DNA of 64,000 nucleotides from JBAZDC01 sp041654595 (GCA_964551305.1 CAZKBT010000002.1:1-64000); one strand, 5' to 3'. Positions 45,765 to 54,118 are shown, counted from the stretch's first letter. Numbers and translations are program-made. The notes: generated from the letters alone by a model not told the origin.

Positions 45765-46623
45765 GGCGGGCCGCCCAGTCGCGGGCGAACTGGCGCGCCA
45801 CCCGCCCGGAGCGCGACCCGCGCTCCAGCGCCCATTGCAGGGCCTCGGTGCGCGACGACGCGACGTCCTCCGGCTTGCATCCCAGTACGCGCAGCCAGTG
45901 ATAGACGATGTCCAGATAATCGTCCTGTTTGAACGGATAGAACGACAGCCAGAGACCGAAGCGCTCCGAAAGGGAGACTTTTTCTTCGACGGTCTCGCCG
46001 GGATGGATTTCGCCGTCGGGCTGATGCCGGGCGGCCAGGTTCTCGCTCATGTATTCCGGCATCAAGTGACGGCGGTTGGACGTGGCGTAGATCAGCACGT
46101 TGTCGCCCGAAGCGCTGATCGAGCCGTCCAGCACCGATTTCAAGGCCTTGTAGCCGGGTTCGCCTTCTTCGAAGGACAGGTCGTCGCAGAAGATGATGAA
46201 GCGTTCGGGGCGCTTGCCGACCAGATCGACGATATGGCCGAGGTCGCCCATGTCGGTCTTGTCGACTTCGATCAGCCGCAGCCCCTGATCGCCGTAGGCC
46301 GCCAGCATGGCCTTGACCAGCGAGCTTTTTCCGGTGCCGCGCGCGCCCGTCATCAATACGTTGTTGGCGGGCTTGCCTTGCAGGAAGTGCCGGGTATTGC
46401 GGTCGATGATTTCCTTCTGCCTTTCAATGTGCTGCAGATCGCCCAGGTCTATCGTCGACACGTGCCGCACGGTGTCCAGCCAGCCCCGGCTCCCTTCCTT
46501 GCGCCAGCGAAAGGCGTGCGCCGACCAGTCGATTTCGGGCGGAATCGGCGGCAGCCAAGCCTCCAGCTGCGCCAGCACGCGTTCCGCGCGGTTGATCAGC
46601 GTACTCAAATCGATGGCGGACAC
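45757..46623 (-). CDS. DUF815-type AAA-like ATPase
   Basis: A 288-residue P-loop protein of the DUF815 family. The Walker A motif GARGTGKSSLVKAMLA is at about 91-106, a Walker B-like FIIFCDDLSFEEGE at about 142-155 and the sensor-like ATSNRRHLMPEYM further on. Residue counts are from the chosen start, a GTG at 46623 preceded by a strong AGGAGGT seven bases upstream. A longer reading to 46716 lacks a ribosome site. The family is widespread beside the Nudix/ThiE gene in betaproteobacteria; its biochemical role is not established. Confidence 0.85.
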   Translation of the reverse strand: MSAIDLSTLINRAERVLAQLEAWLPPIPPEIDWSAHAFRWRKEGSRGWLDTVRHVSTIDLGDLQHIERQKEIIDRNTRHFLQGKPANNVLMTGARGTGKSSLVKAMLAAYGDQGLRLIEVDKTDMGDLGHIVDLVGKRPERFIIFCDDLSFEEGEPGYKALKSVLDGSISASGDNVLIYATSNRRHLMPEYMSENLAARHQPDGEIHPGETVEEKVSLSERFGLWLSFYPFKQDDYLDIVYHWLRVLGCKPEDVASSRTEALQWALERGSRSGRVARQFARDWAARHV

Positions 46624-46705
46624 AGTGTTACCTCCTGATCTTGAATGAAGCGAAAGCGCAATTATCGCCAATTTACACCCGTCCAACAGCATCAGATGGC
46701 TCACG

Positions 46706-46711
46706 TATAAT
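46706..46711 (+). promoter_or_regulatory. Perfect -10 hexamer upstream of ispB
   Basis: TATAAT at 46706-46711, 50 bases before the ispB start, is the likely -10 element. I could not identify a good -35 at normal spacing. Confidence 0.4.
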
Positions 46712-46760
46712 CCCACAGTGACTCGCCGGAGTCAGTCCTCAGTTTTTCATCCTGGATTGC

Positions 46761-47729
46761 ATGTTGAATCTTTCCGAGCTCATCGCCCCCATTGCCGACG
46801 ATATGAAAGCGGTTGATGCGATCATACGCGCGCGCCTGAATTCAGAAGTCGTCCTCGTGCGCACCATAGGCGATTACATCGTCGGGGCGGGCGGCAAGCG
46901 CATGCGTCCGGCCATGGTGCTGATGATCGCCAACGCGCTGGGCTACCACGGAAAGAACCATCATCTGCTGGCGGCCGTGGTCGAGTTCATCCATACCGCC
47001 ACCCTGCTGCACGATGACGTGGTCGACGAATCGGACATGCGGCGCGGCCGTCGCACCGCCAACGCGGTGTTCGGCAATGCCGCCAGCGTGCTGGTCGGCG
47101 ACTACCTGTATTCGCGTTCTTTCGAAATGATGGTGGAAACGGGCTCCATGGCGGCGATGTCCGTTTTGTCGGGCGCGACGACGGTTATCGCCGAAGGCGA
47201 AATCCTGCAGTTGCTCAACGTGCACGATCCGGACGTGTCCATGGACCGCTATTTGCAGGTGGTCCGCTACAAGACGGCCAAGTTGTTCGAGGCGGCGGCG
47301 CAGGTCGGCGCGATCGTGGCGGGCGCAACGTCCGAGCAGGAGCAGGCGGCGGCAGCGTACGGTCGGCATGTGGGCACGGCGTTCCAGCTGATCGACGACG
47401 TGCTCGATTACAGCGGTGACGTGCAGGCCCTGGGCAAGAACGTCGGCGACGATTTGCGCGAAGGCAAGCCGACCATGCCCCTGATCAGGGTGATGGAAAC
47501 GGGCAGCGCGGGGCAGCGGCAGCTGATTCAGGACGCCATACGCACCGGCGAAGCGGATTTCGAAGCCGTGGCCCGGGCTATCCACGATACCGAGGCGCTG
47601 GAATACACGCGTCGCGCGGCTCGGAAAGAAGCCGACCTGGCCCGTCAGGCCCTGTCGGTCTATCCCGCTTCCGCGAATCGCGATTCTTTGTTAGAATTTT
47701 GCTCTTTCGCGGTCGATCGCGACCGTTGA
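46761..47729 (+). CDS. ispB: Octaprenyl (polyprenyl) diphosphate synthase IspB
   Basis: A 322-residue trans-prenyltransferase that builds the long isoprenoid tail of ubiquinone from FPP and IPP. Both aspartate-rich magnesium sites are present: LLHDDVVDESD and the second, FQLIDDVLDYSGD. GGKRMRPAMVLMIANAL and LREGKPTMPLI are also diagnostic. It supplies the side chain used by the ubi genes at 13-18 kb. The ATG at 46761 follows TCCTGGATTGC, a weak ribosome site. A tRNA-Pro gene follows 49 bases after the stop. Confidence 0.95.
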   Translation: MLNLSELIAPIADDMKAVDAIIRARLNSEVVLVRTIGDYIVGAGGKRMRPAMVLMIANALGYHGKNHHLLAAVVEFIHTATLLHDDVVDESDMRRGRRTANAVFGNAASVLVGDYLYSRSFEMMVETGSMAAMSVLSGATTVIAEGEILQLLNVHDPDVSMDRYLQVVRYKTAKLFEAAAQVGAIVAGATSEQEQAAAAYGRHVGTAFQLIDDVLDYSGDVQALGKNVGDDLREGKPTMPLIRVMETGSAGQRQLIQDAIRTGEADFEAVARAIHDTEALEYTRRAARKEADLARQALSVYPASANRDSLLEFCSFAVDRDR

Positions 47730-47778
47730 AGTTCCCGATATCCTGGAAACGGTTCCCAGGATAACGTGTAGGTTTAGT

Positions 47779-47855
47779 CGGGGCGTAGCTCAGCCTGGTA
47801 GAGTACTGCGTTCGGGACGCAGGAGTCGCATGTTCGAATCATGTCGCCCCGACCA
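47779..47855 (+). tRNA. tRNA-Pro (anticodon CGG)
   Basis: A complete 77-base tRNA with an encoded CCA end. The acceptor stem CGGGGCG (47779-47785) pairs with CGCCCCG (47845-47851), followed by A and CCA. The anticodon arm is CTGCG-TTCGGGA-CGCAG, with anticodon CGG and G37, typical of tRNA-Pro. The T-arm is GCATG-TTCGAAT-CATGT. It lies directly after ispB and marks the start of an accessory-looking region. Confidence 0.95.
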
Positions 47856-47878
47856 TCGAATCTCACGTCATCGTCTTG

Positions 47879-47898
47879 GCCGCCGGCCGGCTTTTTTC
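47879..47898 (+). terminator. Short hairpin and T-run after tRNA-Pro
   Basis: GCCG-CCGGC-CGGC followed by six T (47892-47897), 24 bases after the tRNA end. The stem is only four pairs, but the T-run fits a terminator for the ispB-tRNA unit. Confidence 0.5.
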
Positions 47899-47961
47899 TT
47901 ATTTTCCCGCCCATCCCAATGACGCGATGCGATGTCCGCGTCTTGGCGCAAGGACCGCGTT

Positions 47962-48693
47962 TCAGAACGCGGTGCGCATGACGAGCTGAGTGGTGGTGTT
48001 GAAATGCTCTTCCAATAGCTGGCAGGCGCGTTCCGCGTTTCGGTCCAGCACCGCGTCGAGCAGCATCTGGTGCTCGGCATGGACATCGCGTTTTGGCGGC
48101 GGGGCGGCGCCGTCCGCCGCGTAGGTGGAGGCGCGGATGGACAAGTGGCGGTACCGCGCCGTTTGATCCCGCAGCATGCCGGCCATGCTGAGCAGCCATT
48201 TCGAGTCGCACGCCGCCAGCAAGGCCTCGTGAAACTGCGCGTGGGCCTTTTCCCATTCCGGGGTCAAGCCGTCCTTGTCGTCGCGCAGCATGCGAAGCCG
48301 GGCCAACCTGTGATGGGCGGCGATGAGCTCCGATTCCCATGCCACGTCGCCGTGCAGCATGGATCTGCGCAGCGCTTCCTTTTCAATGAAGATGCGTGTG
48401 CGGGTGATGTCCAGCAACTCCTCGGCGGATATCTCCGCTACGCGAAATCCGCGCTGGTCTTCAGCGACCACGAACCCCGTGCTGGCCAGCCGCGACAGCG
48501 CTTCGCGCAGCGGCACGAGACTGATGTCGTAGCGCTTGCCCAAGGCGGACGTATGCAGCTTGTCGCCTGGCCGCAGGATGCCGTTGATGATGTCTGCCCG
48601 TATTTTCAAGGAAACCGATGTGGCCAGCGTCGTCGCGGCGGAAGAGGAAGGTGTCGTCATCGATGTGTCTATGTGCCCTTGAGCGGAGGCCAT
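47962..48693 (-). CDS. GntR-family regulator, FCD subfamily
   Basis: A 243-residue FadR/FCD-type regulator. The winged helix (about 25-88) has SLKIRADIINGILRPGDKLH and DISLVPLREALSRLASTGFV. The all-helical FCD effector domain (about 95-230) has RIFIEKEALRRSMLHGD, the metal-binding type residues AHAQFHEALLAAC, and AEHQMLLDAVLDRNAERACQ. Such regulators commonly respond to organic acids from the pathway they control. It is divergent from the FAH-family hydrolase gene and is probably the local repressor. The ATG at 48693 was chosen; MTTPSSS at 48660 is an alternative. Confidence 0.9.
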   Translation of the reverse strand: MASAQGHIDTSMTTPSSSAATTLATSVSLKIRADIINGILRPGDKLHTSALGKRYDISLVPLREALSRLASTGFVVAEDQRGFRVAEISAEELLDITRTRIFIEKEALRRSMLHGDVAWESELIAAHHRLARLRMLRDDKDGLTPEWEKAHAQFHEALLAACDSKWLLSMAGMLRDQTARYRHLSIRASTYAADGAAPPPKRDVHAEHQMLLDAVLDRNAERACQLLEEHFNTTTQLVMRTAF

Positions 48694-48746
48694 ATTTTAC
48701 GGGATATGCCTTTGAGTAAATATAGGGTTTGCCATAATATATATAA

Positions 48747-48766
48747 AATTATAAAAATATATAATT
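48747..48766. promoter_or_regulatory. AT-rich palindrome in the GntR/hydrolase gap
   Basis: AATTATA-AAAATA-TATAATT is a perfect seven-base inverted repeat in a strikingly AT-rich gap (about 48695-48790) of an otherwise GC-rich region, and TTGACA follows at 48768-48773. It is a candidate operator and promoter area for the divergent genes; a good paired -10 for that TTGACA was not found. Confidence 0.4.
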
Positions 48767-48813
48767 CTTGACATGATTGCATTTTTGACCGGCTTGGCGA
48801 TGAGGACGCACTG

Positions 48814-49668
48814 ATGAAACTGGTAAGTTTTTTGTATGGAAACGCTTCGCGCGTAGGGGTTCTGGAAGGGGATCAGGTAAGGGTTCTGCCCCTGGATCGC
48901 GGTCATGACGTAGGCAGCCTGGCGCAGAAGGCGGCGCAAGGCGCGCCGTTGTCCGAATTGACGGCCGGCGCCGACGCGACCGTCGCGCTGGCCGACGTCG
49001 CGCTGTTGCCCCCGGTGGTCAAGCCGGGCAAGATCATCTGCGTCGGCCTGAACTACAAGGACCATACCGCCGAGAGCGATTATCAGCAGCCTGATTACCC
49101 GACCTTCTTTTTGCGGCTGACGACCAGCCTGACGGCCCACGATGCGCCCATCGAGCGTCCGCTGGCGAGCGATTCGCTGGATTTCGAGGGCGAGCTCGCC
49201 GTCATCATCGGCAAGGCCGGCCGTCACATCGCGAAGGAATCGGCGCTGGAGCACATCTTCGGCTACTCGGTGTTCAACGACGGCTCGGTGCGCGAATACC
49301 AGTTCAAGTCGCCGCAGTGGACGATAGGCAAGACGTTCGACAAGACGGGCGGCTTCGGTCCGGCCGTGGTCACGGCCGACGCGCTGCCGGCCGGCGCGCA
49401 CGGCCTGGACATTCAAACCCGCTTGAACGGCGAAGTCGTGCAATCCTCGAACACGCGTTACATGATCCACGACGTGGTCGAACTGGTCGCCGTCCTGAGC
49501 GAGGCCATTACGCTGGAACCGGGCGACGTCGTCGTGGCGGGCACGCCGTCCGGCATAGGCTGGGCCAGAAATCCGCGATTGCTCATGCGCGACGGCGATG
49601 TGTGCGAAGTCACCATCGAGGGGATAGGCACCTTGCGCAATCCCATCGTCGACGAGGCGCGGAACTGA
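48814..49668 (+). CDS. Fumarylacetoacetate hydrolase (FAH)-family protein
   Basis: A 284-residue FAH-superfamily enzyme. Members hydrolyse or decarboxylate 1,3-diketo or acylpyruvate products of aromatic ring cleavage. The catalytic fold is intact: CVGLNYKDHTAE (His84, Glu87), metal ligands Glu125 and Glu127 in LDFEGELAVIIG and Asp156 in YSVFNDGSVRE, lysine in TIGKTFDKTGGFGP and VVAGTPSGIGWAR at the end. The similarity pattern is that of ureidoglycolate lyase/fumarylpyruvate-hydrolase annotations, so the exact reaction is open. With the extradiol-type gene 24 bases downstream it probably performs the C-C cleavage after ring opening. Confidence 0.88.
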   Translation: MKLVSFLYGNASRVGVLEGDQVRVLPLDRGHDVGSLAQKAAQGAPLSELTAGADATVALADVALLPPVVKPGKIICVGLNYKDHTAESDYQQPDYPTFFLRLTTSLTAHDAPIERPLASDSLDFEGELAVIIGKAGRHIAKESALEHIFGYSVFNDGSVREYQFKSPQWTIGKTFDKTGGFGPAVVTADALPAGAHGLDIQTRLNGEVVQSSNTRYMIHDVVELVAVLSEAITLEPGDVVVAGTPSGIGWARNPRLLMRDGDVCEVTIEGIGTLRNPIVDEARN

Positions 49669-49692
49669 AACCAGAAAAGGAGGAGGGTTGCG

Positions 49693-50646
49693 ATGTCGTC
49701 GCTGCGTGATGGCGAATCTCGCCATGGTATCCATTCCATCAACTGCTTTGCGCTCGAAGTGCCGTCGCACGACGAAGCAAGGCGATTTTTCGAAACGTTC
49801 GGATTACGCGTGGAGCGCGAGCCGGAAAGCGGTGCGCTGACGCTGAGGGCGGCGGCAAGCGGGCACGTCTGGGGGCGTTTGTACGAGGGCGAGCGCAAGC
49901 GCACGGCCTATCTCAGCCTGTATTGCTTCGAAGACGATTACGCCGGCCTGGTCGAGCAGGTGCGCGCCCAAGGATGCGAGCTCGTCGAGGACGGGCCGTA
50001 TGCCGACGGCACGGGCATCTGGTTCAGGGATCCAGACGGCAATCTGCTGCAGCTGTCCGTGGGCCCGAAGCTGACCGGAGATGCTCCCGCCCATCGCACG
50101 CCCGAAGCGCTGCGCCCGGCCGGCGTCCGCGGCGTCCTGGGGCGCAGCGACACGGGACCCGTCCATCCCGCGCGCCTGTCGCACGTGCTGATGTTCTCGA
50201 CGAATCTCGATCGAAGCATCGAGTTCTATTGCAAGGCGCTCGGCCTGCGCCTGTCGGACCGTTCGCAGGACGCGGTGGCGTTCATGCATGCGCGCCACGG
50301 CTGCGACCACCATTTGATCGCCTTTGCGAAAAGCCATGCGCCGGGCTGGCATCACAGTTCCTGGGAAGTGGGCAGCGTCAACGAGGTCGGGCGCGGTGGC
50401 GAGCAGATGCGGGATGCGGGCTACGCCGAAGGCTGGGGCACGGGCCGGCATGTGCTCGGGTCGAACTTCTTTCACTACGTGCGTGATCCATGGGGATCTT
50501 TCGCCGAATACTCGTTCGACATCGACTACGTGCCCGCGGGCGCGGAGTGGGACGCCGGCAACTATCCGCCGGAAGACTCGCTGTACTTGTGGGGGCCCGC
50601 GCTGCCGGACTATTTCATTCGGAATACTGAGGCTCGGGCCGATTGA
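49693..50646 (+). CDS. Two-domain VOC extradiol-type dioxygenase
   Basis: A 317-residue vicinal-oxygen-chelate protein with two domains (about 12-125 and 160-300), the layout of type I extradiol dioxygenases such as catechol 2,3-dioxygenase. The C-terminal domain keeps the 2-His-1-carboxylate iron ligands: His164 in RLSHVLMFST, His220 or 221 in GWHHSSWEV, Glu272 in GSFAEYSFD. It also has the tyrosine-containing C-terminal NFFHYVRDPWGSF segment. The catecholic substrate is unknown. The ATG at 49693 follows AAAGGAGGAGGG, a strong ribosome site. It ends within the tail of the convergent TetR gene (32-base overlap). Confidence 0.87.
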   Translation: MSSLRDGESRHGIHSINCFALEVPSHDEARRFFETFGLRVEREPESGALTLRAAASGHVWGRLYEGERKRTAYLSLYCFEDDYAGLVEQVRAQGCELVEDGPYADGTGIWFRDPDGNLLQLSVGPKLTGDAPAHRTPEALRPAGVRGVLGRSDTGPVHPARLSHVLMFSTNLDRSIEFYCKALGLRLSDRSQDAVAFMHARHGCDHHLIAFAKSHAPGWHHSSWEVGSVNEVGRGGEQMRDAGYAEGWGTGRHVLGSNFFHYVRDPWGSFAEYSFDIDYVPAGAEWDAGNYPPEDSLYLWGPALPDYFIRNTEARAD

Positions 50647-51325
50647 GCTCGGGTCCGCGGCGCGTAGGACGCGGCGTGGCCGCCTGCGGTCGAATGCCGA
50701 TGAAGAGGATGTCCAGATTGTGGCGCAGCCTCGCCAGGCCTGCCGCGACATCCAGAGGCTCCGTCGCAAAGCAGCTGCGCACGTCCATCCGATAGATGGA
50801 GAAAATCAGGCGCGCTAGATCGTCGGGCGCATAGCTGGTGGTCACAAGGTCCAACGCCTGCGCGCGCGCGACGAAGCGGGCCAGGCGTTCGTGCGTGCGC
50901 GCGATGCCTGTGTGGAAGCTGTTGATTTCGTTGATGCTTTTTACGTAGAAAACGACTTCGCGCATCATGTCTTGAGAGACGCGCGGAGACAAGGCGAAAT
51001 AGTCGAAGAACACGCGGAATGCGTCGACCAGCTGATCCACCAGGGGGGTATCGGGCTTTACGGTGTCGAACGCGCGGTCGGTGACCTCGTTCAACTCGTC
51101 TTCGAACAGCAGAAACAGTAGGTCGCGCTTGTCACGCGCATACAGGAACAGCGTGCCGAGTCCGACGCCCGCATGCTTGGCGATGTCGCGTATCGTGGCG
51201 TCCTGGTAGCCCTTCTCTTCGAACAGCTGCCGCGCCGACGCCTTGATGCGGCGATATTTCTCGAGCTTGTTGCGCTCGCGCTTGCCGGCGGGAGCGGTTT
51301 GGGCATGAGAAGCAGGGGGCGGCAT
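50615..51325 (-). CDS. TetR-family transcriptional regulator
   Basis: A 236-residue TetR-type repressor. The N-terminal DNA-binding domain (about 18-70) has RRIKASARQLFEEKGYQDAT and IRDIAKHAGVGLGTLFLYAR. The rest is a helical ligand-binding domain (FRVFFDYFALSPRVSQDMM), with a proline/arginine-rich C-terminal tail. A nested inverted repeat lies 19-54 bases upstream of the start. The repressor probably controls itself and perhaps the divergent SDR-liv operon; the ligand is likely a pathway intermediate. Confidence 0.9.
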   Translation of the reverse strand: MPPPASHAQTAPAGKRERNKLEKYRRIKASARQLFEEKGYQDATIRDIAKHAGVGLGTLFLYARDKRDLLFLLFEDELNEVTDRAFDTVKPDTPLVDQLVDAFRVFFDYFALSPRVSQDMMREVVFYVKSINEINSFHTGIARTHERLARFVARAQALDLVTTSYAPDDLARLIFSIYRMDVRSCFATEPLDVAAGLARLRHNLDILFIGIRPQAATPRPTRRGPELNRPEPQYSE

Positions 51326-51343
51326 CGTGGGATCCTCAAAAAA

Positions 51344-51379
51344 ATGAACATGTTTCTTAATTCATGTTCTTGTGTTCAT
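51344..51379. promoter_or_regulatory. Nested inverted repeat: likely TetR operator
   Basis: GAACATG (51346-51352) and CATGTTC (51363-51369) form one perfect repeat; ATGAACA (51344-51350) and TGTTCAT (51373-51379) form an overlapping second one. The three TGAACA-like half-sites lie just upstream of the tetR start. Confidence 0.6.
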
Positions 51380-51486
51380 TATAAATTCAACAAAACGGAG
51401 AAAGCGAGTGATGGGAGGGAAGAAGTGTCATAGATAATCCTCTGCCTGGTGGTGGGTTTTCAGGGTTTTCATCAATAAAAAATATA

Positions 51487-51515
51487 TTGACATAAAAAAT
51501 ATACAGAATTATAGT
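51487..51515 (+). promoter_or_regulatory. Strong sigma-70 promoter for the SDR-liv operon
   Basis: TTGACA (51487-51492), an exact 17-base spacer and TATAGT (51510-51515), in AT-rich sequence. The ribosome site AGGAGGAG follows at 51550-51557 and the ATG at 51564. This is the best promoter match in the window. Confidence 0.7.
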
Positions 51516-51526
51516 TTTCAAAAAAC

Positions 51527-51538
51527 TGATCATGATCA
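51527..51538. promoter_or_regulatory. Perfect 12-bp palindrome just after the SDR promoter
   Basis: TGATCATGATCA is its own reverse complement and lies about 12-23 bases after the -10 element, where a bound repressor would block transcription. The regulator could be the local GntR, TetR or another. Confidence 0.5.
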
Positions 51539-51563
51539 TTATTTTACGCAGGAGGAGACTCGC

Positions 51564-52337
51564 ATGCAAAGATTGCAAGGCAAAGTCGCCGTCGTCACGG
51601 GCGCTTTGGGCGGTATAGGCCAGGGCTGCGTACGGCGCTTGCTGGAACAGGGCGCCGCCGTGGTGATGTGCGACCTCGGCGAAGGGCGCGCGCCGGCCGG
51701 CATGGCCGCGCAGCCGGAGCGCCATCTGTTCGTGACGCATGACGTCACGTCCGAAGACAGCTGGGTCGCGGTGATGGATACTGTGCGCCGCACTTTCGGA
51801 CGGCTGGACATACTCGTCAACAACGCCGGCATAGCCGGCAGCTTTCCGCCCAATTTCGAATCCATCGACCTCGACGAATGGCGCAAGGTGTTCAAGGTCA
51901 ACGTCGATGGCGTATTCCTGGGCACCAAGCACGCCATTCTTGCCATGAAAGAAGCGGGCAACGGCGGGTCCATCGTCAACATCGGCTCCGTGTCCGGCTA
52001 CGTCGGGACCCGGGGCGGCGCCGCGTACGGCACGAGCAAGGGCGCCATACGCACGCTGACGAAACATGCCGCGACCAGTTGCGCGCGGCAAGGCCTGAAC
52101 ATCAGGGTCAATGCGATACATCCAAGCTATATCTGGACTCCGTTCATGCAGAATTCGCCGGTCGCGGCGGGGATGTCGGAGGAAGAGGCGCGCGCCCAGG
52201 TGACCGCGCTGCATCCATTCAAACGTCTGGGCACGCCAGACGACGTCGCCTGGAGCGTGGTGTATCTGGCGTCGGACGAATCGGGCCTGGTCAACGGCAC
52301 CGACCTCATCGTCGACGGTGGTTTTCTTGCGCAATAG
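51564..52337 (+). CDS. Short-chain dehydrogenase/reductase (SDR)
   Basis: A 257-residue classical SDR. The NAD(P)-binding TGALGGIGQG is at about 12-21, the structural NNAG at 86-89, catalytic Ser in NIGSVSGYVG (Ser142 or Ser144) and the YxxxK pair Tyr155/Lys159 in AYGTSKGAI. The C-terminal LVNGTDLIVDGGFLAQ is typical of cyclic-alcohol and hydroxyacyl dehydrogenases. It probably oxidises an alicyclic alcohol or dihydrodiol in the pathway. It is the first gene behind the strong promoter and lies 12 bases before the permease gene livH, so it belongs to the transporter operon. Confidence 0.9.
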   Translation: MQRLQGKVAVVTGALGGIGQGCVRRLLEQGAAVVMCDLGEGRAPAGMAAQPERHLFVTHDVTSEDSWVAVMDTVRRTFGRLDILVNNAGIAGSFPPNFESIDLDEWRKVFKVNVDGVFLGTKHAILAMKEAGNGGSIVNIGSVSGYVGTRGGAAYGTSKGAIRTLTKHAATSCARQGLNIRVNAIHPSYIWTPFMQNSPVAAGMSEEEARAQVTALHPFKRLGTPDDVAWSVVYLASDESGLVNGTDLIVDGGFLAQ

Positions 52338-52349
52338 CCGAGGTAGCTC

Positions 52350-53243
52350 ATGTTCCTACAACAATTGATCAACGGATTGGTGGTCGGGTCCATCTACAGT
52401 CTGTTCGCGCTGGGTTTCACGCTGGGATTCGGTGTGCTCAACATCCTGAACCTGGCGCACGGCGCCGTGTTCATGGCGTCGGCTTTCGTCGGGCTGTACG
52501 TGGTGAGCCACCTGGAACTGCCCTTGGCGGTCGCGTTTCTGGCGGCGGTCCTGGCGGGCGGCGTGCTGAGCGTCCTGGTGGATTTCTTCGCCTTCCGGCC
52601 ATTGCGCAAGCGCGGGGCGGACGAGTTCGGCGCGCTGGTGTCCAGCATGGGCGCCAGCCTGGTGCTGATCAGCCTCGCGCAGCAGCTGTCGGACGCCAAG
52701 ATACTCAGCTTTCCGTTCGGCACGTTCCCTGTCGTGTTCTACCAGATCGGAGGCGTGCGGTTCTCGCTGCTGCACGTCACCGTCATTTTCTGCATGGCCG
52801 TGATGGTGGGCCTGCTGTTCTTCTACATGTACCGCACCAAGTTCGGCCGGCAGGTGCGCGCGGTCGCGGTGAGCGAATCCACCTCGGTCCTGTTGGGGAT
52901 ACGCCCGGGCGTCATCTACTTCCAGACCTTTTTCATCGCCGGCGCGCTGGCGGGCGTGGCCGGGGTCATTATCGGCGTGGCGTTCAATTCGGTGCACTTT
53001 CTCATGGGCGAGCCCATGATGCTGCGCGCCTTCCTCGTCGTGATCCTGGGCGGCATGGGCAGCATCGCCGGGGCGGTCGTCGCCGGCCTGATCATCGGCG
53101 TGCTGCAAGTGATGACGGCTACATATGTATCGACGGAGCTCAGCGACACGGTGCTGTTCGCCTTGCTCTTCATTATTCTTCTGGTGCGTCCGACGGGCTT
53201 CTTCCGCGGCCTGAGGCGCGAGGCTAGGGTGACCCGGCAATGA
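52350..53243 (+). CDS. Branched-chain amino-acid-type ABC permease (LivH-like)
   Basis: A 297-residue inner-membrane permease of the HAAT family. The N-terminal QLINGLVVGSIYSLFALGFT with LGFGVLNILNLAHGAVFMAS is the LivH hallmark. About eight membrane segments are visible, and ALAGVAGVIIGVAF with FLVVILGGMGSIAGAVVAGL forms the conserved loop that contacts the ATPases. Ligands of this family include branched-chain amino acids and, in catabolic clusters like this one, aromatic or dicarboxylic acids. Its stop overlaps the livM start (ATGA). Confidence 0.92.
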   Translation: MFLQQLINGLVVGSIYSLFALGFTLGFGVLNILNLAHGAVFMASAFVGLYVVSHLELPLAVAFLAAVLAGGVLSVLVDFFAFRPLRKRGADEFGALVSSMGASLVLISLAQQLSDAKILSFPFGTFPVVFYQIGGVRFSLLHVTVIFCMAVMVGLLFFYMYRTKFGRQVRAVAVSESTSVLLGIRPGVIYFQTFFIAGALAGVAGVIIGVAFNSVHFLMGEPMMLRAFLVVILGGMGSIAGAVVAGLIIGVLQVMTATYVSTELSDTVLFALLFIILLVRPTGFFRGLRREARVTRQ

Positions 53244-54118
53244 TAGATTTCTTTATTACGTATCGGCCCGTCCTGGATCAGATCCTCATCGTGACCGGGC
53301 TTGCTTTCAGCCAGTACATTGCCTTGCGCGCGGGCGTGTTTTCCCTTGCGCCGGCGGGCTTCGCTGCCCTGGGCGCGTACACCGGCGCCGTGCTGCACAT
53401 GACATACGGCTGGCCCGTCTGGCTGGCGTTGATCTGCTCCACCCTGATGGGCGTCCTGGCCGGCGCGCTGCTTTCCGTCCCGCTGGCGCGGCTGCGCGGC
53501 GTGTTCCAGGCGATCGCCACCCTGGCCTTCGTCCAGATCATCGTGTCGCTCAGCCTTTACGCCGAATCCATCACGGGCGGGGCGGTCGGCATCAACGGCA
53601 TACCGGCCGTCATCAAGACGCCGCATCTTCTCGCGTTCTTCGCCGTCGTGACGGTCTTCACTCTGATCATGAACCGCTATGCGGTCGGCCGGGCGTTCGA
53701 CGCCATTCGCCAGGAGGAAACCGTCGCCGTGGCCCTGGGCATTTCGGTGGTCAAGTACCAGGCGCTGTCGTTCGCGATCAGCGGCGGGGTGGCGGGACTG
53801 AGCGGCGGCCTGCTGGCGTTCAACACTTATAGCATCACGCCTGAGCAATTCGGATTTCCCATGCTCATCCTGGCCATCGCCGCCGTGGTGCTCGGCGGGC
53901 GCGTTTCGGTGTGGGGACCGATCGTCGGCGCTTTCATCCTGACCTCGATACCGGAGATCGCGCGCCCGCTGGCGCAGCAACGTCTGCTGGTCAACGGCAT
54001 CCTTCTGATGCTCATCATTGCGTACATGCCCATGGGGATCGTGGATACATTCCGGCGCTACCTTGCCGGACGGCGCCAATCCATCGCCGGTGCCGCCGGG
54101 AACAGGAGAGAGCCATGA
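53240..54118 (+). CDS. Branched-chain amino-acid-type ABC permease (LivM-like)
   Basis: A 292-residue second permease subunit. It has the LivM pattern: ASQYIALRAGVFSLAPAGFA-like first helices, GVFQAIATLAFVQIIVSLSL, FDAIRQEETVAVALGISVVK and FAISGGVAGLSGGLLAFNTY. The start overlaps the livH stop and the stop overlaps the livG start, each by four bases, so the subunits are made in step. There is no fused ATPase domain. Confidence 0.92.
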   Translation: MIDFFITYRPVLDQILIVTGLAFSQYIALRAGVFSLAPAGFAALGAYTGAVLHMTYGWPVWLALICSTLMGVLAGALLSVPLARLRGVFQAIATLAFVQIIVSLSLYAESITGGAVGINGIPAVIKTPHLLAFFAVVTVFTLIMNRYAVGRAFDAIRQEETVAVALGISVVKYQALSFAISGGVAGLSGGLLAFNTYSITPEQFGFPMLILAIAAVVLGGRVSVWGPIVGAFILTSIPEIARPLAQQRLLVNGILLMLIIAYMPMGIVDTFRRYLAGRRQSIAGAAGNRREP

